From Ureibacillus yapensis (GTDB taxonomy: Bacteria; Bacillota; Bacilli; Bacillales_A; Planococcaceae), in assembly GCF_003515775.1 (NCBI RefSeq), contig NZ_QWEI01000013.1, positions 24,714 through 88,713 on the forward strand: 64,000 nucleotides of DNA. The letters are read 5' to 3'. A model generated the notes under the pieces. That model had not been told where the DNA came from. It was given only the letters and a program-made list of their open reading frames with translations, and made no database searches. The position numbers were made by a program, and so were the translations under genes. Every line of letters starts with the position of its first letter. The first letter of the stretch is position 1. This document shows, piece by piece, positions 45,712 to 55,366 of this stretch.

Positions 45712-46884
45712 ATGCTAAAAATCCGAAAAAGGCTGTTGTTTTCTTTAGTACTTATTGCTTCCATTTTACTTCAGCCACTTCTATCTTCTTTAACTAATGC
45801 AGCGACTGGAGACGGTTCGTGGTCTATGCCATACTCTGTATCTCAAGCCATCAACAACCAAAATAACTCAATAAAAACAGTTCAAGGTTATGTTGTGGGG
45901 CAACCTACCTCAACAAGTACAGTCGTTACTAGCAATTTCCCAAATGATTATGCATTAGCATTAGCGGATAGCCCGACAGAGACTGATACAGCAGATATGA
46001 TATATGTACAGATACCTTCTTCATTTCGCTCCTCTTATGGTTTAAGCTCTAATCCTTCCTTAATGGGGGAAAATATGAAAATAACCGGGACACTAACAGC
46101 CTATTTCTCTCATCCTGGATTAAAGAGTGGTACAGCTTTTGAATTGCAAGATGGTGGGACTACAAGTCCTGAACCAACTCCAGATCCTATTCCATCAAGT
46201 AATGGCTATTATGATCCTGCCTATGGGAAAACAGGTGAAGCGTTAAAAACAGCTTTGCATAATATCATTGATGACCATAGAGAACTATCCTATTCAAATG
46301 TCTGGGATGCCCTTCGAGTGACGGACGAAGATCCCAATAACTCCAACAATGTGATTCTCCTTTATACAGGACGTTCACAAGGAAAATACACCAATGGTTC
46401 ATATGCTGATGATTGGAATCGGGAACATGTTTGGGCAAAATCACACGGAGACTTTGGAACAACTATGGGTGCGGGCACAGACCTGCATCATCTGCGTCCA
46501 ACAGACGTTAGCGTCAATAGTTCAAGAAGTAACCTTGATTTTGATAATGGAGGTACTGAACATTCAGAAGCAGGCGGAAACTATTATGACTCAGATTCCT
46601 GGGAACCGAGAGATAGCGTAAAGGGTGACGTTGCCCGTATGTTATTTTATATGGCCGTACGTTATGAAGGGGATAGCGGTGAACCGGATTTAGAATTAAA
46701 TAATCAAGTTAACAACGGTTCAAATCCTTACCATGGAAAACTATCTGTGCTACTTCAATGGCATAAACAGGATCCGGTTGATGCTTTTGAAAGAACTAGG
46801 AACGAAATTATTTACAATGACTATCAATACAATCGCAATCCATTCATCGATCACCCTGAGTGGGCATCAGCAATCTGGGAGTAG
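45712..46884 (+). CDS. Secreted endonuclease I family nuclease with N-terminal OB-like domain
   Basis: 390 residues. A signal peptide (about 1-29, ending TNAA) precedes a domain at about 32-145 (SVSQAINNQNNSIKTVQGYVVG), a small OB-fold like that at the front of several secreted Bacillus nucleases such as YhcR. A short Pro-rich linker (PEPTPDPIPSS) follows, then an endonuclease I domain at about 165-390. Its catalytic motif is WNREHVWAKSHG, with LHHLRPTDVSVNSSRSN after it. B. subtilis YurI (Bsn), a secreted RNase, is a relative. The target could be RNA or DNA; the likely role is nucleotide scavenging. AGGAGGAG lies before the ATG. Confidence 0.9.
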   Translation: MLKIRKRLLFSLVLIASILLQPLLSSLTNAATGDGSWSMPYSVSQAINNQNNSIKTVQGYVVGQPTSTSTVVTSNFPNDYALALADSPTETDTADMIYVQIPSSFRSSYGLSSNPSLMGENMKITGTLTAYFSHPGLKSGTAFELQDGGTTSPEPTPDPIPSSNGYYDPAYGKTGEALKTALHNIIDDHRELSYSNVWDALRVTDEDPNNSNNVILLYTGRSQGKYTNGSYADDWNREHVWAKSHGDFGTTMGAGTDLHHLRPTDVSVNSSRSNLDFDNGGTEHSEAGGNYYDSDSWEPRDSVKGDVARMLFYMAVRYEGDSGEPDLELNNQVNNGSNPYHGKLSVLLQWHKQDPVDAFERTRNEIIYNDYQYNRNPFIDHPEWASAIWE

Positions 46885-46896
46885 CTAGAAGTTTTG

Positions 46897-46929
46897 GGCA
46901 CTTTTCTTAAAAAGGAAAGTGCCTTTTTT
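46897..46929 (+). terminator. Rho-independent terminator
   Basis: GGCACTTTtC pairs with GgAAAGTGCC, followed by TTTTTT. Confidence 0.85.
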
Positions 46930-47050
46930 CCTCCTTTTTCCTTTCTATATAAAAGGGCCCTTTGTAAGTTATAATTGGAGAGCTTACAGGTTTCCGAAAA
47001 GGGTATATATCTGTATGCATGTAAAGAATTCTCTGAAAGGATCAACCATT

Positions 47051-48499
47051 ATGGAAACTTCCATCGAAATAAGTGAGAAGAAAATGAACTATTCTGCTTT
47101 TCAATTCATTTTGCCCTTCTCTATTAAAAGCGGGTCAGCCCCTTCTTTCATTTCCGCTTTGAAAAATGACAATTTTGAACGATTTCAGCTGGATAATCCG
47201 GAAATGCAACATGGCTATTATGGTAAGTTCAGTATTCATCACGCCGATATTGAACATTCTTTTTTCCCTTTTATAAATAAAATCCTTTTTCCGCCGACTG
47301 AAAACGATGCTGGTTTTCAACGATACTCGAGGAGTTTCAATCTCTCTTGCAGCTTGATAGCAAATAAAAAGACGATACCGTTTACCTTGCTTTCTGCTGA
47401 TGTTGTGATTTGTCCCTATGAATTAGCGTTCTTAACCATACGTGCAGAAATCACGGATTTTTCAAATATAGATTTTTCTACCGCCATTGAATTCGGGACA
47501 CGTTTTAGAGTATTGGAGCCAGGGCTGTCCGAAGATGTTGAGACAACCATTGAGCATGATACGCTGCGTTTCGGTAAGGTAGAGAATTTCATTTTTAATT
47601 TTTTGCTCCCCGAGGTTGACAGTTTCATTGATAAAAGAGAGTCGGATGGTCCCCGTTCCTATTCAATCTTTGACAATAAACGAATGTTTGTCCAATCCCT
47701 GTTCTGCTTGGACTCGAATGAAAGCATTGAAATAGTGGATGTCTATCGGGCAGGAAACTTGGATGGACTGGACGGGAAAGGAAACCCATATATTAGTTCA
47801 AGCAATTCGGCCTACATTCATCAATTCGTAAAGGAAAATGGCTATGAAAAGTGGGCGCCAAATACTTATTACACAATAGAAAAACAAAATCTTACTTGTC
47901 TTACTAACCAAAGCGGCATGATGTTATCACGGCTTGCAAGCCAAATGTATGGAAAGTATTACTATGGCTTGCTTCTTAATTTATTCCACAGGATTGTTCT
48001 GCTGAAAATAGATATTCTGTATTCTGAAGTGAATATCGTTCGGGATGAAGAAAGAGTGGAAAAACTGATTCATTTCATCAATACGTTTACAGCCAACTAC
48101 TTATTTATAGAAATTACCACCCAGTCGCAGGGCCATGAAATCTTTTGGCGCTTACGAAACAAATTCAAGGTGGAGACCCTATATAATGATGCCCGGCAAG
48201 CATTGAACAGCCTCTATAAATATCAAGAAAGTTTTTCATCGAGAAAAAATAATTTGCTTCTTTTAATCCTTACGCTCTACACGGTTGTAGGGGGAATCTA
48301 CGGAATGAACCAGGTTATTGAGGATTTAAAAGGAAATATTGATTTGGAAAAATTCCTATCCTATTCCGTATTTGAATATATTGCACTGTTCGTGACATTG
48401 AGCGGATTAGTTGTATCAATTGTACTGGGCGTGCAGGGATTCATCAAATGGAGAAAAGAAATCGGGAAAATAAAAAAATGGGAAGCTGAGGAAAAATAG
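47051..48499 (+). CDS. Uncharacterised membrane protein with a CorA-like C-terminus (YGMN motif)
   Basis: 482 residues from the ATG at 47051 (AAAGGAT upstream). The frame is open another 44 codons, but that part crosses the terminator at 46897 and has no site. Residues 1-395 are soluble, with no family I recognise, ending in a helical stretch. Two membrane helices close the protein (about 401-416 and 440-466). The first ends in YGMN (417-420). Two C-terminal helices with GMN at the end of the first is the signature of CorA Mg2+ channels. The N-terminal part does not look like classic CorA, so a divergent CorA-like channel is inferred, not shown. It is monocistronic. Confidence 0.75.
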   Translation: METSIEISEKKMNYSAFQFILPFSIKSGSAPSFISALKNDNFERFQLDNPEMQHGYYGKFSIHHADIEHSFFPFINKILFPPTENDAGFQRYSRSFNLSCSLIANKKTIPFTLLSADVVICPYELAFLTIRAEITDFSNIDFSTAIEFGTRFRVLEPGLSEDVETTIEHDTLRFGKVENFIFNFLLPEVDSFIDKRESDGPRSYSIFDNKRMFVQSLFCLDSNESIEIVDVYRAGNLDGLDGKGNPYISSSNSAYIHQFVKENGYEKWAPNTYYTIEKQNLTCLTNQSGMMLSRLASQMYGKYYYGLLLNLFHRIVLLKIDILYSEVNIVRDEERVEKLIHFINTFTANYLFIEITTQSQGHEIFWRLRNKFKVETLYNDARQALNSLYKYQESFSSRKNNLLLLILTLYTVVGGIYGMNQVIEDLKGNIDLEKFLSYSVFEYIALFVTLSGLVVSIVLGVQGFIKWRKEIGKIKKWEAEEK

Positions 48500-48539
48500 A
48501 AAAGCAGAGAAGCCGAGGAAAAGAAGAAAATCATCAAAA

Positions 48540-48572
48540 AAGCAGCCGAAATATTTGGCTGCTTCATTTTTT
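48540..48572. terminator. Terminator between convergent genes
   Basis: AGCAGCC pairs with GGCTGCT and is followed by ATTTTTT on the + strand; the minus side has TTTTTTGATG. Confidence 0.8.
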
Positions 48573-48631
48573 ATTGATTATACATTCTAGTTTCAGCATC
48601 CAAAGCACATGCGCTTGAAACCTTGTGTTCA

Positions 48632-49609
48632 TTATCGTCCTCTCTTGGTTAAACGGCCCAGCAGGAATGCGGCCGCCGCTACCCCGATGACTGTGTTGGT
48701 TTTCTTTGTAAATACTTGTTTTGTCACAAGATTTATATTCTGCGGACGTTCCGCTAATCGTCTCATGAAATAACCATACCAATCTTCGCCGAATGGGACA
48801 TACGTACAGAAGTTGTAGCCTTCTTTCGCTAATTCCACCTGCATATCTTTTCGAAGACCGTAAAGCATCTGGAATTCGAATTTATCGTTTGGAATCTTAT
48901 GGTCTTTTACAAATCGCTTTACATGATTGATAATATGATGATCGTGCGTTGCGATGGAGGTAAATTTACCATGCAATAAATGATATTCAATTAACTCGAT
49001 GAAATTCAGGTCAATGTCATGTTTATCTTGATAGGCAACATCTGCCGCTTCTTTATAAGCACCCTTAGCAATGCGCAATCGGCAGTTTTTATATTTCTCG
49101 ATATATTCTTGAGAATTAAAGAAATAGGCTTGAATGACGGTTCCCACATTATCGTAAACAGCTGATAATTTATCAAATATGTCAAATGAAGGTTGAAGGC
49201 GCTCATAGTTTTCCATATCCAGGTTCACGTGCATATTATACTGGGCTGCTTTTTCGACAACTTCCACTAAATTCTCGTAGCAAAAGTCAAAATCAATATC
49301 CAGTCCTAGCTGAGAAGGTTTCACGGAAATATGGGCATCCAAGCCATTTTCGCGAATAGCTTCAATTACGGCGATAATTTGTTCTTTTGCTTTAGTCGCT
49401 TCGAATTTTTCATAAACAAATTCCCCTAGATAATCGACCGTACAAGAAATCCCTTGTGCGTTTAAATCTTTCATACTAGCAATGACTTCCGGTATATTGG
49501 TACCTGCAACCACGCTTTGAGCACCCAATTTCAAACCATATTTTTGAGCAGCGCTATTTAAAAATTGATTTTGTGACAAATTAATAAAAACATCGCGTAA
49601 TACTGGCAT
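48632..49609 (-). CDS. putB: Proline dehydrogenase
   Basis: 325 residues with the proline dehydrogenase barrel motifs RLRIAKGAYKE (near 178), FEFQMLYGLR (near 240) and the FAD/proline-binding YVPFGEDWYGYFMRRLAERPQN (near 270-291). It oxidises proline to pyrroline-5-carboxylate and passes electrons to FAD and then the membrane chain. The last 25 residues (NTVIGVAAAAFLLGRLTKRGR) are hydrophobic and then basic, longer than in B. subtilis PutB (about 303), and could hold the enzyme on the membrane. The P5C dehydrogenase gene is not adjacent. The start has GGGG upstream. Confidence 0.93.
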   Translation of the reverse strand: MPVLRDVFINLSQNQFLNSAAQKYGLKLGAQSVVAGTNIPEVIASMKDLNAQGISCTVDYLGEFVYEKFEATKAKEQIIAVIEAIRENGLDAHISVKPSQLGLDIDFDFCYENLVEVVEKAAQYNMHVNLDMENYERLQPSFDIFDKLSAVYDNVGTVIQAYFFNSQEYIEKYKNCRLRIAKGAYKEAADVAYQDKHDIDLNFIELIEYHLLHGKFTSIATHDHHIINHVKRFVKDHKIPNDKFEFQMLYGLRKDMQVELAKEGYNFCTYVPFGEDWYGYFMRRLAERPQNINLVTKQVFTKKTNTVIGVAAAAFLLGRLTKRGR

Positions 49610-49690
49610 AATTGGAACCCCATTTCTATTTTTTCAATAATTATAACATAGCAAAAATTATAAAAAAATTCAGGATGCTCCAAAAAGTGG

Positions 49691-50455
49691 CTATCTTTTA
49701 TTCCAGTTTTGTTTAATCATTTGCATACGCTCATTAAATAAAGCAGGATAACTTAAAAATCCGACTAAACTACTGGATAAAGCAGCAGTAGTGAGTAACG
49801 CGAAAATAATAAGCAGTTGAAATTGCACGGCTACAATCGGGTCTGCCCCTCCAATGATTTGGCCGCTCATCATTCCGGGCAATTGCACGAGTCCAATCGT
49901 TTTTTGGCTTTCAATTGTAGGGATCATGCTGGCTCGTATTGCCTGGATGAGTTGGTTATGAACAGCTTGTTTCGGTGTGCCGCCAAGTGACAGAATAAGC
50001 TCAATTTGTTCGCGGCTGGCTTCAATTTCCGAGTCAAAGCGGTTTAAAAATAAAATTGAAAGGACCATGGAGTTCCCGATGAGCATCCCGCTGATCGGAA
50101 TAATATACTGCGCGGTGGCAGGTATAATTCCAAAACCCAAAAGAATGCCTTGTGTCACCAGCTCCACCACAATAAGGGTTAGTGCAATTTTCCAAGTGAT
50201 TCCTTTGATTGCTTTTCCTTTTTTTCGGGCATTTAATGTAGCGGCAACAATCATTAAAGCAACCATGAGGAAGATATAAAGGAAACTTTGGGACTCGAAA
50301 ACAAAAGTTAAAACGTAGCCCACCGCAAGCAGCTGAATAATGGAACGGACGGTAGCAATAAGCGTATCCTTTTCAAGCCCCAATTTTAATGTCTTGGAAA
50401 GGATAAGTGGAATGAATACAAAAATTAGAGTGAGCATTAAAGAAGTATACGTCAT
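49691..50455 (-). CDS. fetB: ABC transporter permease FetB (UPF0014)
   Basis: 254 residues with seven helices. The conserved stretch MLIGNSMVLSILFLNRF and the motif GLVQLPGMMSGQIIGGADP define UPF0014/FetB. In E. coli FetAB exports iron and helps against oxidative stress; other relatives are less well known. Its start overlaps the stop of fetA in an ATGA, so they are translated together. The role here (iron export) is transferred from the family. Confidence 0.88.
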   Translation of the reverse strand: MTYTSLMLTLIFVFIPLILSKTLKLGLEKDTLIATVRSIIQLLAVGYVLTFVFESQSFLYIFLMVALMIVAATLNARKKGKAIKGITWKIALTLIVVELVTQGILLGFGIIPATAQYIIPISGMLIGNSMVLSILFLNRFDSEIEASREQIELILSLGGTPKQAVHNQLIQAIRASMIPTIESQKTIGLVQLPGMMSGQIIGGADPIVAVQFQLLIIFALLTTAALSSSLVGFLSYPALFNERMQMIKQNWNKR

Positions 50456-51186
50456 TGTTCTTTTACTCCTTTAGTAAACTGTTGGATTCTTTGATTTTTT
50501 GATTCAGTAAGGATGGTACTATTCCCGCTTTCCGCTAACTGTCCATTGATCAGCACCCATGTGTAATCGCCAACTCTTTTGGCTTGTTCAATATTATGGG
50601 TAATCCAAATAATCGTCACCTCATGTTGCTGGTTAATTTTTAAAATAAGCTCCTCGATTTCCTTTGCAGAAGTTGGATCAAGAGCTGAAGTAATTTCATC
50701 CAATAAGAGAATTTCAGGCTGATTCAATAGGGAACGGGCAATGGAAACTTTCTGTTTTTGGCCCCCCGATAAGTCTTCTGCCGATCTATATAAAAAATCG
50801 GGATTGAGCCCGACATTTTCCAAACACGAGATTGCTTCTTTTTCGGAAAGTTTTTTCTGCTGGAGCGTATAGGGAAGTGCAATATTTTCAAAAACAGTTC
50901 CTTTCATAATGGGGGCGTTTTGCAGTGCGATTCCAACTTTTTTTCTAAGCGTACTTGGTTCAATCGACTCGATTGGCAGTGAACCGATCAAAATTTCCCC
51001 ACTTGTTGGAGAATGGAGATTGTTGCACATTTTTAATAAGGTGGATTTTCCCGCTCCGGATGGTCCAACCAAAGTAGTAATTTTTCCTTTATAAAAGGAG
51101 CCGGTAATGTTATTTAGAATTGAAATTCCATCTATTTCATAGCACACATTTTCAAAATAGATGGCGGTTTGGTTTGTTTGTGTCAT
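50452..51186 (-). CDS. fetA: ABC transporter ATP-binding protein FetA
   Basis: 244 residues from the ATG at 51186, with AGGAG 8 bases upstream; an ATG 8 codons earlier has no site. Motifs are Walker A GPSGAGKST, signature LSGGQKQKVSIARSL, Walker B ILLLDEITSALDP and His switch WITHN. It energises FetB, with which it overlaps by 4 bases. Like other FetA proteins it is short and lacks a regulatory C-terminal domain. Confidence 0.9.
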   Translation of the reverse strand: MTQTNQTAIYFENVCYEIDGISILNNITGSFYKGKITTLVGPSGAGKSTLLKMCNNLHSPTSGEILIGSLPIESIEPSTLRKKVGIALQNAPIMKGTVFENIALPYTLQQKKLSEKEAISCLENVGLNPDFLYRSAEDLSGGQKQKVSIARSLLNQPEILLLDEITSALDPTSAKEIEELILKINQQHEVTIIWITHNIEQAKRVGDYTWVLINGQLAESGNSTILTESKNQRIQQFTKGVKEQ

Positions 51187-51452
51187 TGTTTTTCTCCTAG
51201 AATGCTGCATTTCTTCATATTATTATAAAGGAAATAGTTTCAAATTAAACCAAATCACACGAATTGAGAATAAACACGATATAGTTTAGCCTGAAAGTTT
51301 CCTTTAAGTAGCAGAAATCTCTTATTGCAAACTTCCTAAAGCGTGTGAGTAAATATGCCGCTGACACAGGAAGCAGGGAGAAATCGATATCAAGTTGAAT
51401 ATTAAATAGTGTATACTAGAACAAATGATGAAACTGGAAGAAGGGGCATTAT

Positions 51453-52922
51453 ATGAAATCAAATTATGCTGACGACAGCTTAACTTTACACACGGATTTA
51501 TATCAAATTAATATGGCGGAAAGTTATTGGGCTGATCACATCCATAACCGAAAAGCTGTATTTGAATTGTATTTTAGAAAGCTTCCTTTCGGGAACGGCT
51601 ATGCAGTATTCGCTGGACTGGAACGGGTACTGGAATATTTAAAGAACTTCCGTTTTTCGGAAAGCGACATTGCTTATTTATCGCAAGAACTGGGGTACAA
51701 AGAAGATTTCATAGAATACTTGAAGAACCTGAAGTTTACAGGGTCTGTTTATTCGGTTAAAGAAGGAGAACTTGTTTTTGCCAATGAACCGCTGATGAGA
51801 ATTGAAGCTCCTCTTGTAGAAGCCCAGTTAATTGAGACGGCGCTACTTAATATTGTCAATTACCAAACGTTAATTGCAACAAAAGCAAGCCGTATCAAAC
51901 AAATTATTAAAGATGAAGGCGCAGCGGAGTTTGGTTCGCGCCGAGCGCAGGAAATGGATGCGGCGGTTTGGGGAGCGAGAGCCGCAATCATTGGCGGCTT
52001 CGATTCTACATCGAATGTACGTGCAGGTAAATTGTTTAATATTCCGGTTTCCGGTACACATGCGCACGCAATGGTCCAAGCTTATAAAGATGAATACGAG
52101 GCCTTCCATTCTTATGCGAAGCGTCATAAAGACTGCGTTTTCCTGGTGGATACGTATAATACTTTAAAATCCGGCGTGCCAAACGCGATTCGAGTAGCAA
52201 AAGAATTGGGCGATCAAATCAATTTTATCGGCATTCGCCTGGACAGCGGCGATATTTCGTTTTTATCCAAGGAAGCCAGAAAGATGCTAGATGAAGCAGG
52301 GTTCCATGATGCGAAAATTATTGTCTCCAATGACTTGGATGAATACACGATCCTCAACTTGAAAGCCCAGGGAGCAAGGGTGGATTCTTGGGGAATTGGC
52401 ACAAAACTAATTACCGCTTATGACCAGCCTGCTTTAGGTGCTGTTTATAAATTGGTGTCAATTGAAAATGAAGCCGGCGAGATGGAGGATACGATCAAAA
52501 TTACGGCAAATGCAGAAAAAGTTTCAACTCCTGGCTTAAAAAAGGTTTACCGAATCATAAATAGGGAAAATGGAAAAGCGGAGGGTGATTATATCGCCAT
52601 GGCGGATGAAAATCCGCAAGAGGAAGAGCGAATTAAAATGTTCCACCCCGTTCATACATTCATCTCGAAATTTGTAACCAACTTTGATGCGAATGAATTG
52701 CATGTGCAAGTTGTCGATAAAGGGCAATTGGTATATGAGAGCCCATCCGTACAAGAAATGAAGCAATATGCGTTTAGCAATTTAGAGTTATTGTGGGATG
52801 AGTATAAACGCTCCTTAAATCCGGAAGAATATCCAGTTGACCTTAGCCAAAAATGCTGGGATAACAAGATGAAAAATATTCAAGAAGTCCGCAATATGGT
52901 TCATAATCTTGAAAATGGTTAA
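51453..52922 (+). CDS. pncB: Nicotinate phosphoribosyltransferase
   Basis: 489 residues of the type II NAPRTase fold. [15 protein letters not shown] opens the protein; [24 protein letters not shown] (with the His that is phosphorylated in this family) and [20 protein letters not shown] line the active site. It converts nicotinate and PRPP to nicotinate mononucleotide with ATP, the first step of the Preiss-Handler NAD salvage route. GAAGGGG lies before the ATG. nadE follows after 14 bases, so one operon makes nicotinate into NAD, with nadD elsewhere. Confidence 0.95.
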   Translation: MKSNYADDSLTLHTDLYQINMAESYWADHIHNRKAVFELYFRKLPFGNGYAVFAGLERVLEYLKNFRFSESDIAYLSQELGYKEDFIEYLKNLKFTGSVYSVKEGELVFANEPLMRIEAPLVEAQLIETALLNIVNYQTLIATKASRIKQIIKDEGAAEFGSRRAQEMDAAVWGARAAIIGGFDSTSNVRAGKLFNIPVSGTHAHAMVQAYKDEYEAFHSYAKRHKDCVFLVDTYNTLKSGVPNAIRVAKELGDQINFIGIRLDSGDISFLSKEARKMLDEAGFHDAKIIVSNDLDEYTILNLKAQGARVDSWGIGTKLITAYDQPALGAVYKLVSIENEAGEMEDTIKITANAEKVSTPGLKKVYRIINRENGKAEGDYIAMADENPQEEERIKMFHPVHTFISKFVTNFDANELHVQVVDKGQLVYESPSVQEMKQYAFSNLELLWDEYKRSLNPEEYPVDLSQKCWDNKMKNIQEVRNMVHNLENG

Positions 52923-52936
52923 AGGGGGGTTCCTTC

Positions 52937-53764
52937 ATGCAGGATTTGCAAAAACAGATTATTGAAGAGTTAAAAGCGATGCCTGAAATCAATCCAGAAG
53001 AAGAAGTGCGTAAATCCGTGGATTTTTTAAAGGAGTATGCAAAAAAACATTCTTTTTTAAGAAGTTTTGTAATTGGAATCAGTGGCGGACAAGACTCAAC
53101 TTTGGCTGGAAAGCTGATGCAAATTGCAGTCGATGAATTAAATGAAGAAGCCGGGGAACAAAAATATGCGAACATCTCAGTTCGTTTGCCATATGGCACT
53201 CAATTCGATGAGCAAGATTGCCAAGATGCACTTGATTTCATCCAGCCAACAAAGATATATACAGTCAATATAAAAAATGCAGTGGATGCAAGTGTAAAGT
53301 CGCTGGAAAAGGCTGGCATTGAACTGAGTGATTTTGCAAAAGGCAATGAAAAAGCGCGGGAACGTATGAAAGTACAATATTCCATTGCTGCCATGAATAA
53401 CGGAGTGGTCGTAGGAACCGATCATGCAGCGGAAGCGGTTACAGGCTTTTATACAAAATATGGGGATGGCGGAGCCGATTTATCTCCACTTTTCCGCTTA
53501 AATAAACGCCAAGGAAAACAAATGCTGGCTTACTTGAATTGCCCGGAACACTTGTACTTAAAAGTACCAACGGCCGATTTGGAAGAAAATAAGCCGGCAT
53601 TGCCGGATGAAACGGCACTTGGTGTGGCGTACGAGGCGATTGATGATTACCTGGAAGGAAAAGAAGTCCCGGAATCTGTTAAAAAAGTAATTGAAGGGCA
53701 CTATATTAGATCCCAACATAAGCGTCATTTGCCAATTACAATTTTCGATGATTTCTGGAAATAA
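52937..53764 (+). CDS. nadE: NH3-dependent NAD+ synthetase
   Basis: 275 residues, the usual length of the ammonia-dependent form (B. subtilis about 272), with no glutaminase domain. The ATP pyrophosphatase loop [12 protein letters not shown] is near residue 48. [33 protein letters not shown] holds the NaAD and Mg2+ binding residues. It amidates nicotinate adenine dinucleotide to NAD+. AAGGGGGG precedes the ATG by 8 bases. It is in an operon with pncB. Confidence 0.96.
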   Translation: MQDLQKQIIEELKAMPEINPEEEVRKSVDFLKEYAKKHSFLRSFVIGISGGQDSTLAGKLMQIAVDELNEEAGEQKYANISVRLPYGTQFDEQDCQDALDFIQPTKIYTVNIKNAVDASVKSLEKAGIELSDFAKGNEKARERMKVQYSIAAMNNGVVVGTDHAAEAVTGFYTKYGDGGADLSPLFRLNKRQGKQMLAYLNCPEHLYLKVPTADLEENKPALPDETALGVAYEAIDDYLEGKEVPESVKKVIEGHYIRSQHKRHLPITIFDDFWK

Positions 53765-53897
53765 AGAATTAACGAGTTTATCCCCTAAAAGTGTAGGTAG
53801 GTGGAAAATGCTTATCTACACTACTCTTTCACCTCAAAAAAACTTAATATTTAAAATTTGCGATTAACTTGATCAACATATAAGGAGGTAAGTGCGA

Positions 53898-54239
53898 ATG
53901 ATAACAAGTCGCGTAGAATCAACGACAAGCAGTATATTCCGAAATGCCAAACAGTATTGGCAAGCGAATGAGATGTCCACCTCTCTAATGCAAGAAGAAT
54001 TGGAGCATGGATTTGCAGGACAACAGAATGGCCAAAAGAGACGCAAACGAAGAGAGAAAGCTGAAAGAAGAAGAAGTGCAGTTTTAAAAAGAAATGCAGA
54101 AAACTTAGTAATGGAAAGCACCCAGCATGATGCAAACACGATGGCTGCCATGCAGAATAACCTTTTAAAGCGTTCCGAGAAAATCATGAATGCCCAAAAA
54201 ATGCTGAACAGCATTCGCGCTTACGAAACGTCCATATAA
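53898..54239 (+). CDS. Small basic hypothetical protein
   Basis: 113 residues from the ATG at 53898, 9 bases after AAGGAGG; GTG 53892 is also in frame but too close to the site. It is rich in Arg, Lys, Glu and Gln, with an RRKRREKAERRR stretch near residue 50, and is probably fully helical. There is no membrane segment or signal. I know no function. The perfect ribosome binding site and a dedicated terminator at 54243 argue that it is real and well translated. Confidence 0.72.
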   Translation: MITSRVESTTSSIFRNAKQYWQANEMSTSLMQEELEHGFAGQQNGQKRRKRREKAERRRSAVLKRNAENLVMESTQHDANTMAAMQNNLLKRSEKIMNAQKMLNSIRAYETSI

Positions 54240-54242
54240 GTA

Positions 54243-54277
54243 AAAAGATGCCTCGAAATTTTTCAGGGCATCTTTTT
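54243..54277 (+). terminator. Rho-independent terminator
   Basis: AAAGATGCC pairs with GGGCATCTTT, followed by TTTTATT. Confidence 0.85.
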
Positions 54278-54421
54278 ATTATGTACAATGGATGGAATTC
54301 TCTTGTAAAAAATTAGGTGAATTTTAATTGCTTTAGTTGGATTCATGGTTGTTTTTCGTTTATGCTTAATGAAAAAGCTTGTAAATTCTGCTTTTGTCGG
54401 AGTTATCGGGAGGCTGTTTAT

Positions 54422-55366
54422 ATGCAAAACAAGATTGCGTTAATCATTGAGAATATTGAGAAAGTAATGATCGGCAAACGGGAAGTAGCCGAGTTAAGCA
54501 TTGTTGCTCTATTGGCCGAGGGGCATGTATTGCTGGAAGACGTACCGGGAGTAGGAAAAACCATGATGGTAAAAGCTTTGGCGAAATCAGTGAGTGCCGA
54601 TTTTAAACGCATTCAGTTTACGCCGGATTTATTGCCCTCTGATGTATTGGGCGTTTCCATTTATAATCCGAAGACCCTCCAATTTGAATTTCGGCCTGGC
54701 CCCATCGTTGGGAATATTATCTTGGCCGATGAAATCAACCGTACCTCACCTAAAACACAGTCCGCCCTTTTGGAGAGTATGGAGGAAGCGACCGTGACAA
54801 TTGAAGGGGAGACCCTGCAAATCACGAAACCATTTTTTGTCATGGCGACTCAAAATCCGATTGAATATGAAGGAACCTATCCATTGCCTGAAGCGCAATT
54901 AGACCGCTTTTTGCTAAAAATCAGAATGGGCTATCCGTCGGCGCAAGATGAAGTCGAAGTATTGCGCAGAGTTTTTTCATCGGAGCGCATGGGGGATTTG
55001 TCGCCTGTTATTTCATTGGAAGAATTGTTGGATTTGCAAGAAGAAGTGAGAAATGTCTATGTGGAGGATTCTGTTAAAAGTTATATCGTCCAACTGGCAA
55101 GGGCTACAAGAAACGTAAGTGAAGTCTATTTAGGGGTAAGTCCGCGCGCTTCGATTGCCTTGATGAGAGCCTCGCAAGCTTATGCAAAAATGCAGGACCG
55201 CGATTATGTAAAACCTGATGATGTCCAGTATTTAGCTCCTTTTGTTTTTGGGCATCGAATCATTTTAAAGCCGGAAGCGAGATATGAAGGCATCACAACA
55301 GAAGAAATCTTGAATCGCATTATTGATAAGTCGATCATCCCGATTAAAAGGTATGCGGAGTCATGA
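54422..55366 (+). CDS. yeaC: MoxR family AAA+ ATPase (YeaC)
   Basis: 314 residues from the ATG at 54422 (GGGAGG 7 bases upstream); the open frame before it lacks a site. MoxR motifs: Walker A EDVPGVGKTMM, Walker B IILADEINRTSP, sensor 1 ATQNPIEYEGTYPLPEAQLDRF. MoxR ATPases act as chaperones that mature or load metal or cofactor proteins, often with a DUF58 partner, which follows with an ATGA overlap. The order yeaC-yeaD-yebA-guaA-pbuG is as in B. subtilis. Confidence 0.93.
   Translation: MQNKIALIIENIEKVMIGKREVAELSIVALLAEGHVLLEDVPGVGKTMMVKALAKSVSADFKRIQFTPDLLPSDVLGVSIYNPKTLQFEFRPGPIVGNIILADEINRTSPKTQSALLESMEEATVTIEGETLQITKPFFVMATQNPIEYEGTYPLPEAQLDRFLLKIRMGYPSAQDEVEVLRRVFSSERMGDLSPVISLEELLDLQEEVRNVYVEDSVKSYIVQLARATRNVSEVYLGVSPRASIALMRASQAYAKMQDRDYVKPDDVQYLAPFVFGHRIILKPEARYEGITTEEILNRIIDKSIIPIKRYAES

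Noticed and set aside
46919..47050. N-terminal extension of the YGMN protein
   Set aside because: The extension overlaps the terminator of the nuclease gene and lacks a ribosome binding site; ATG 47051 has one.
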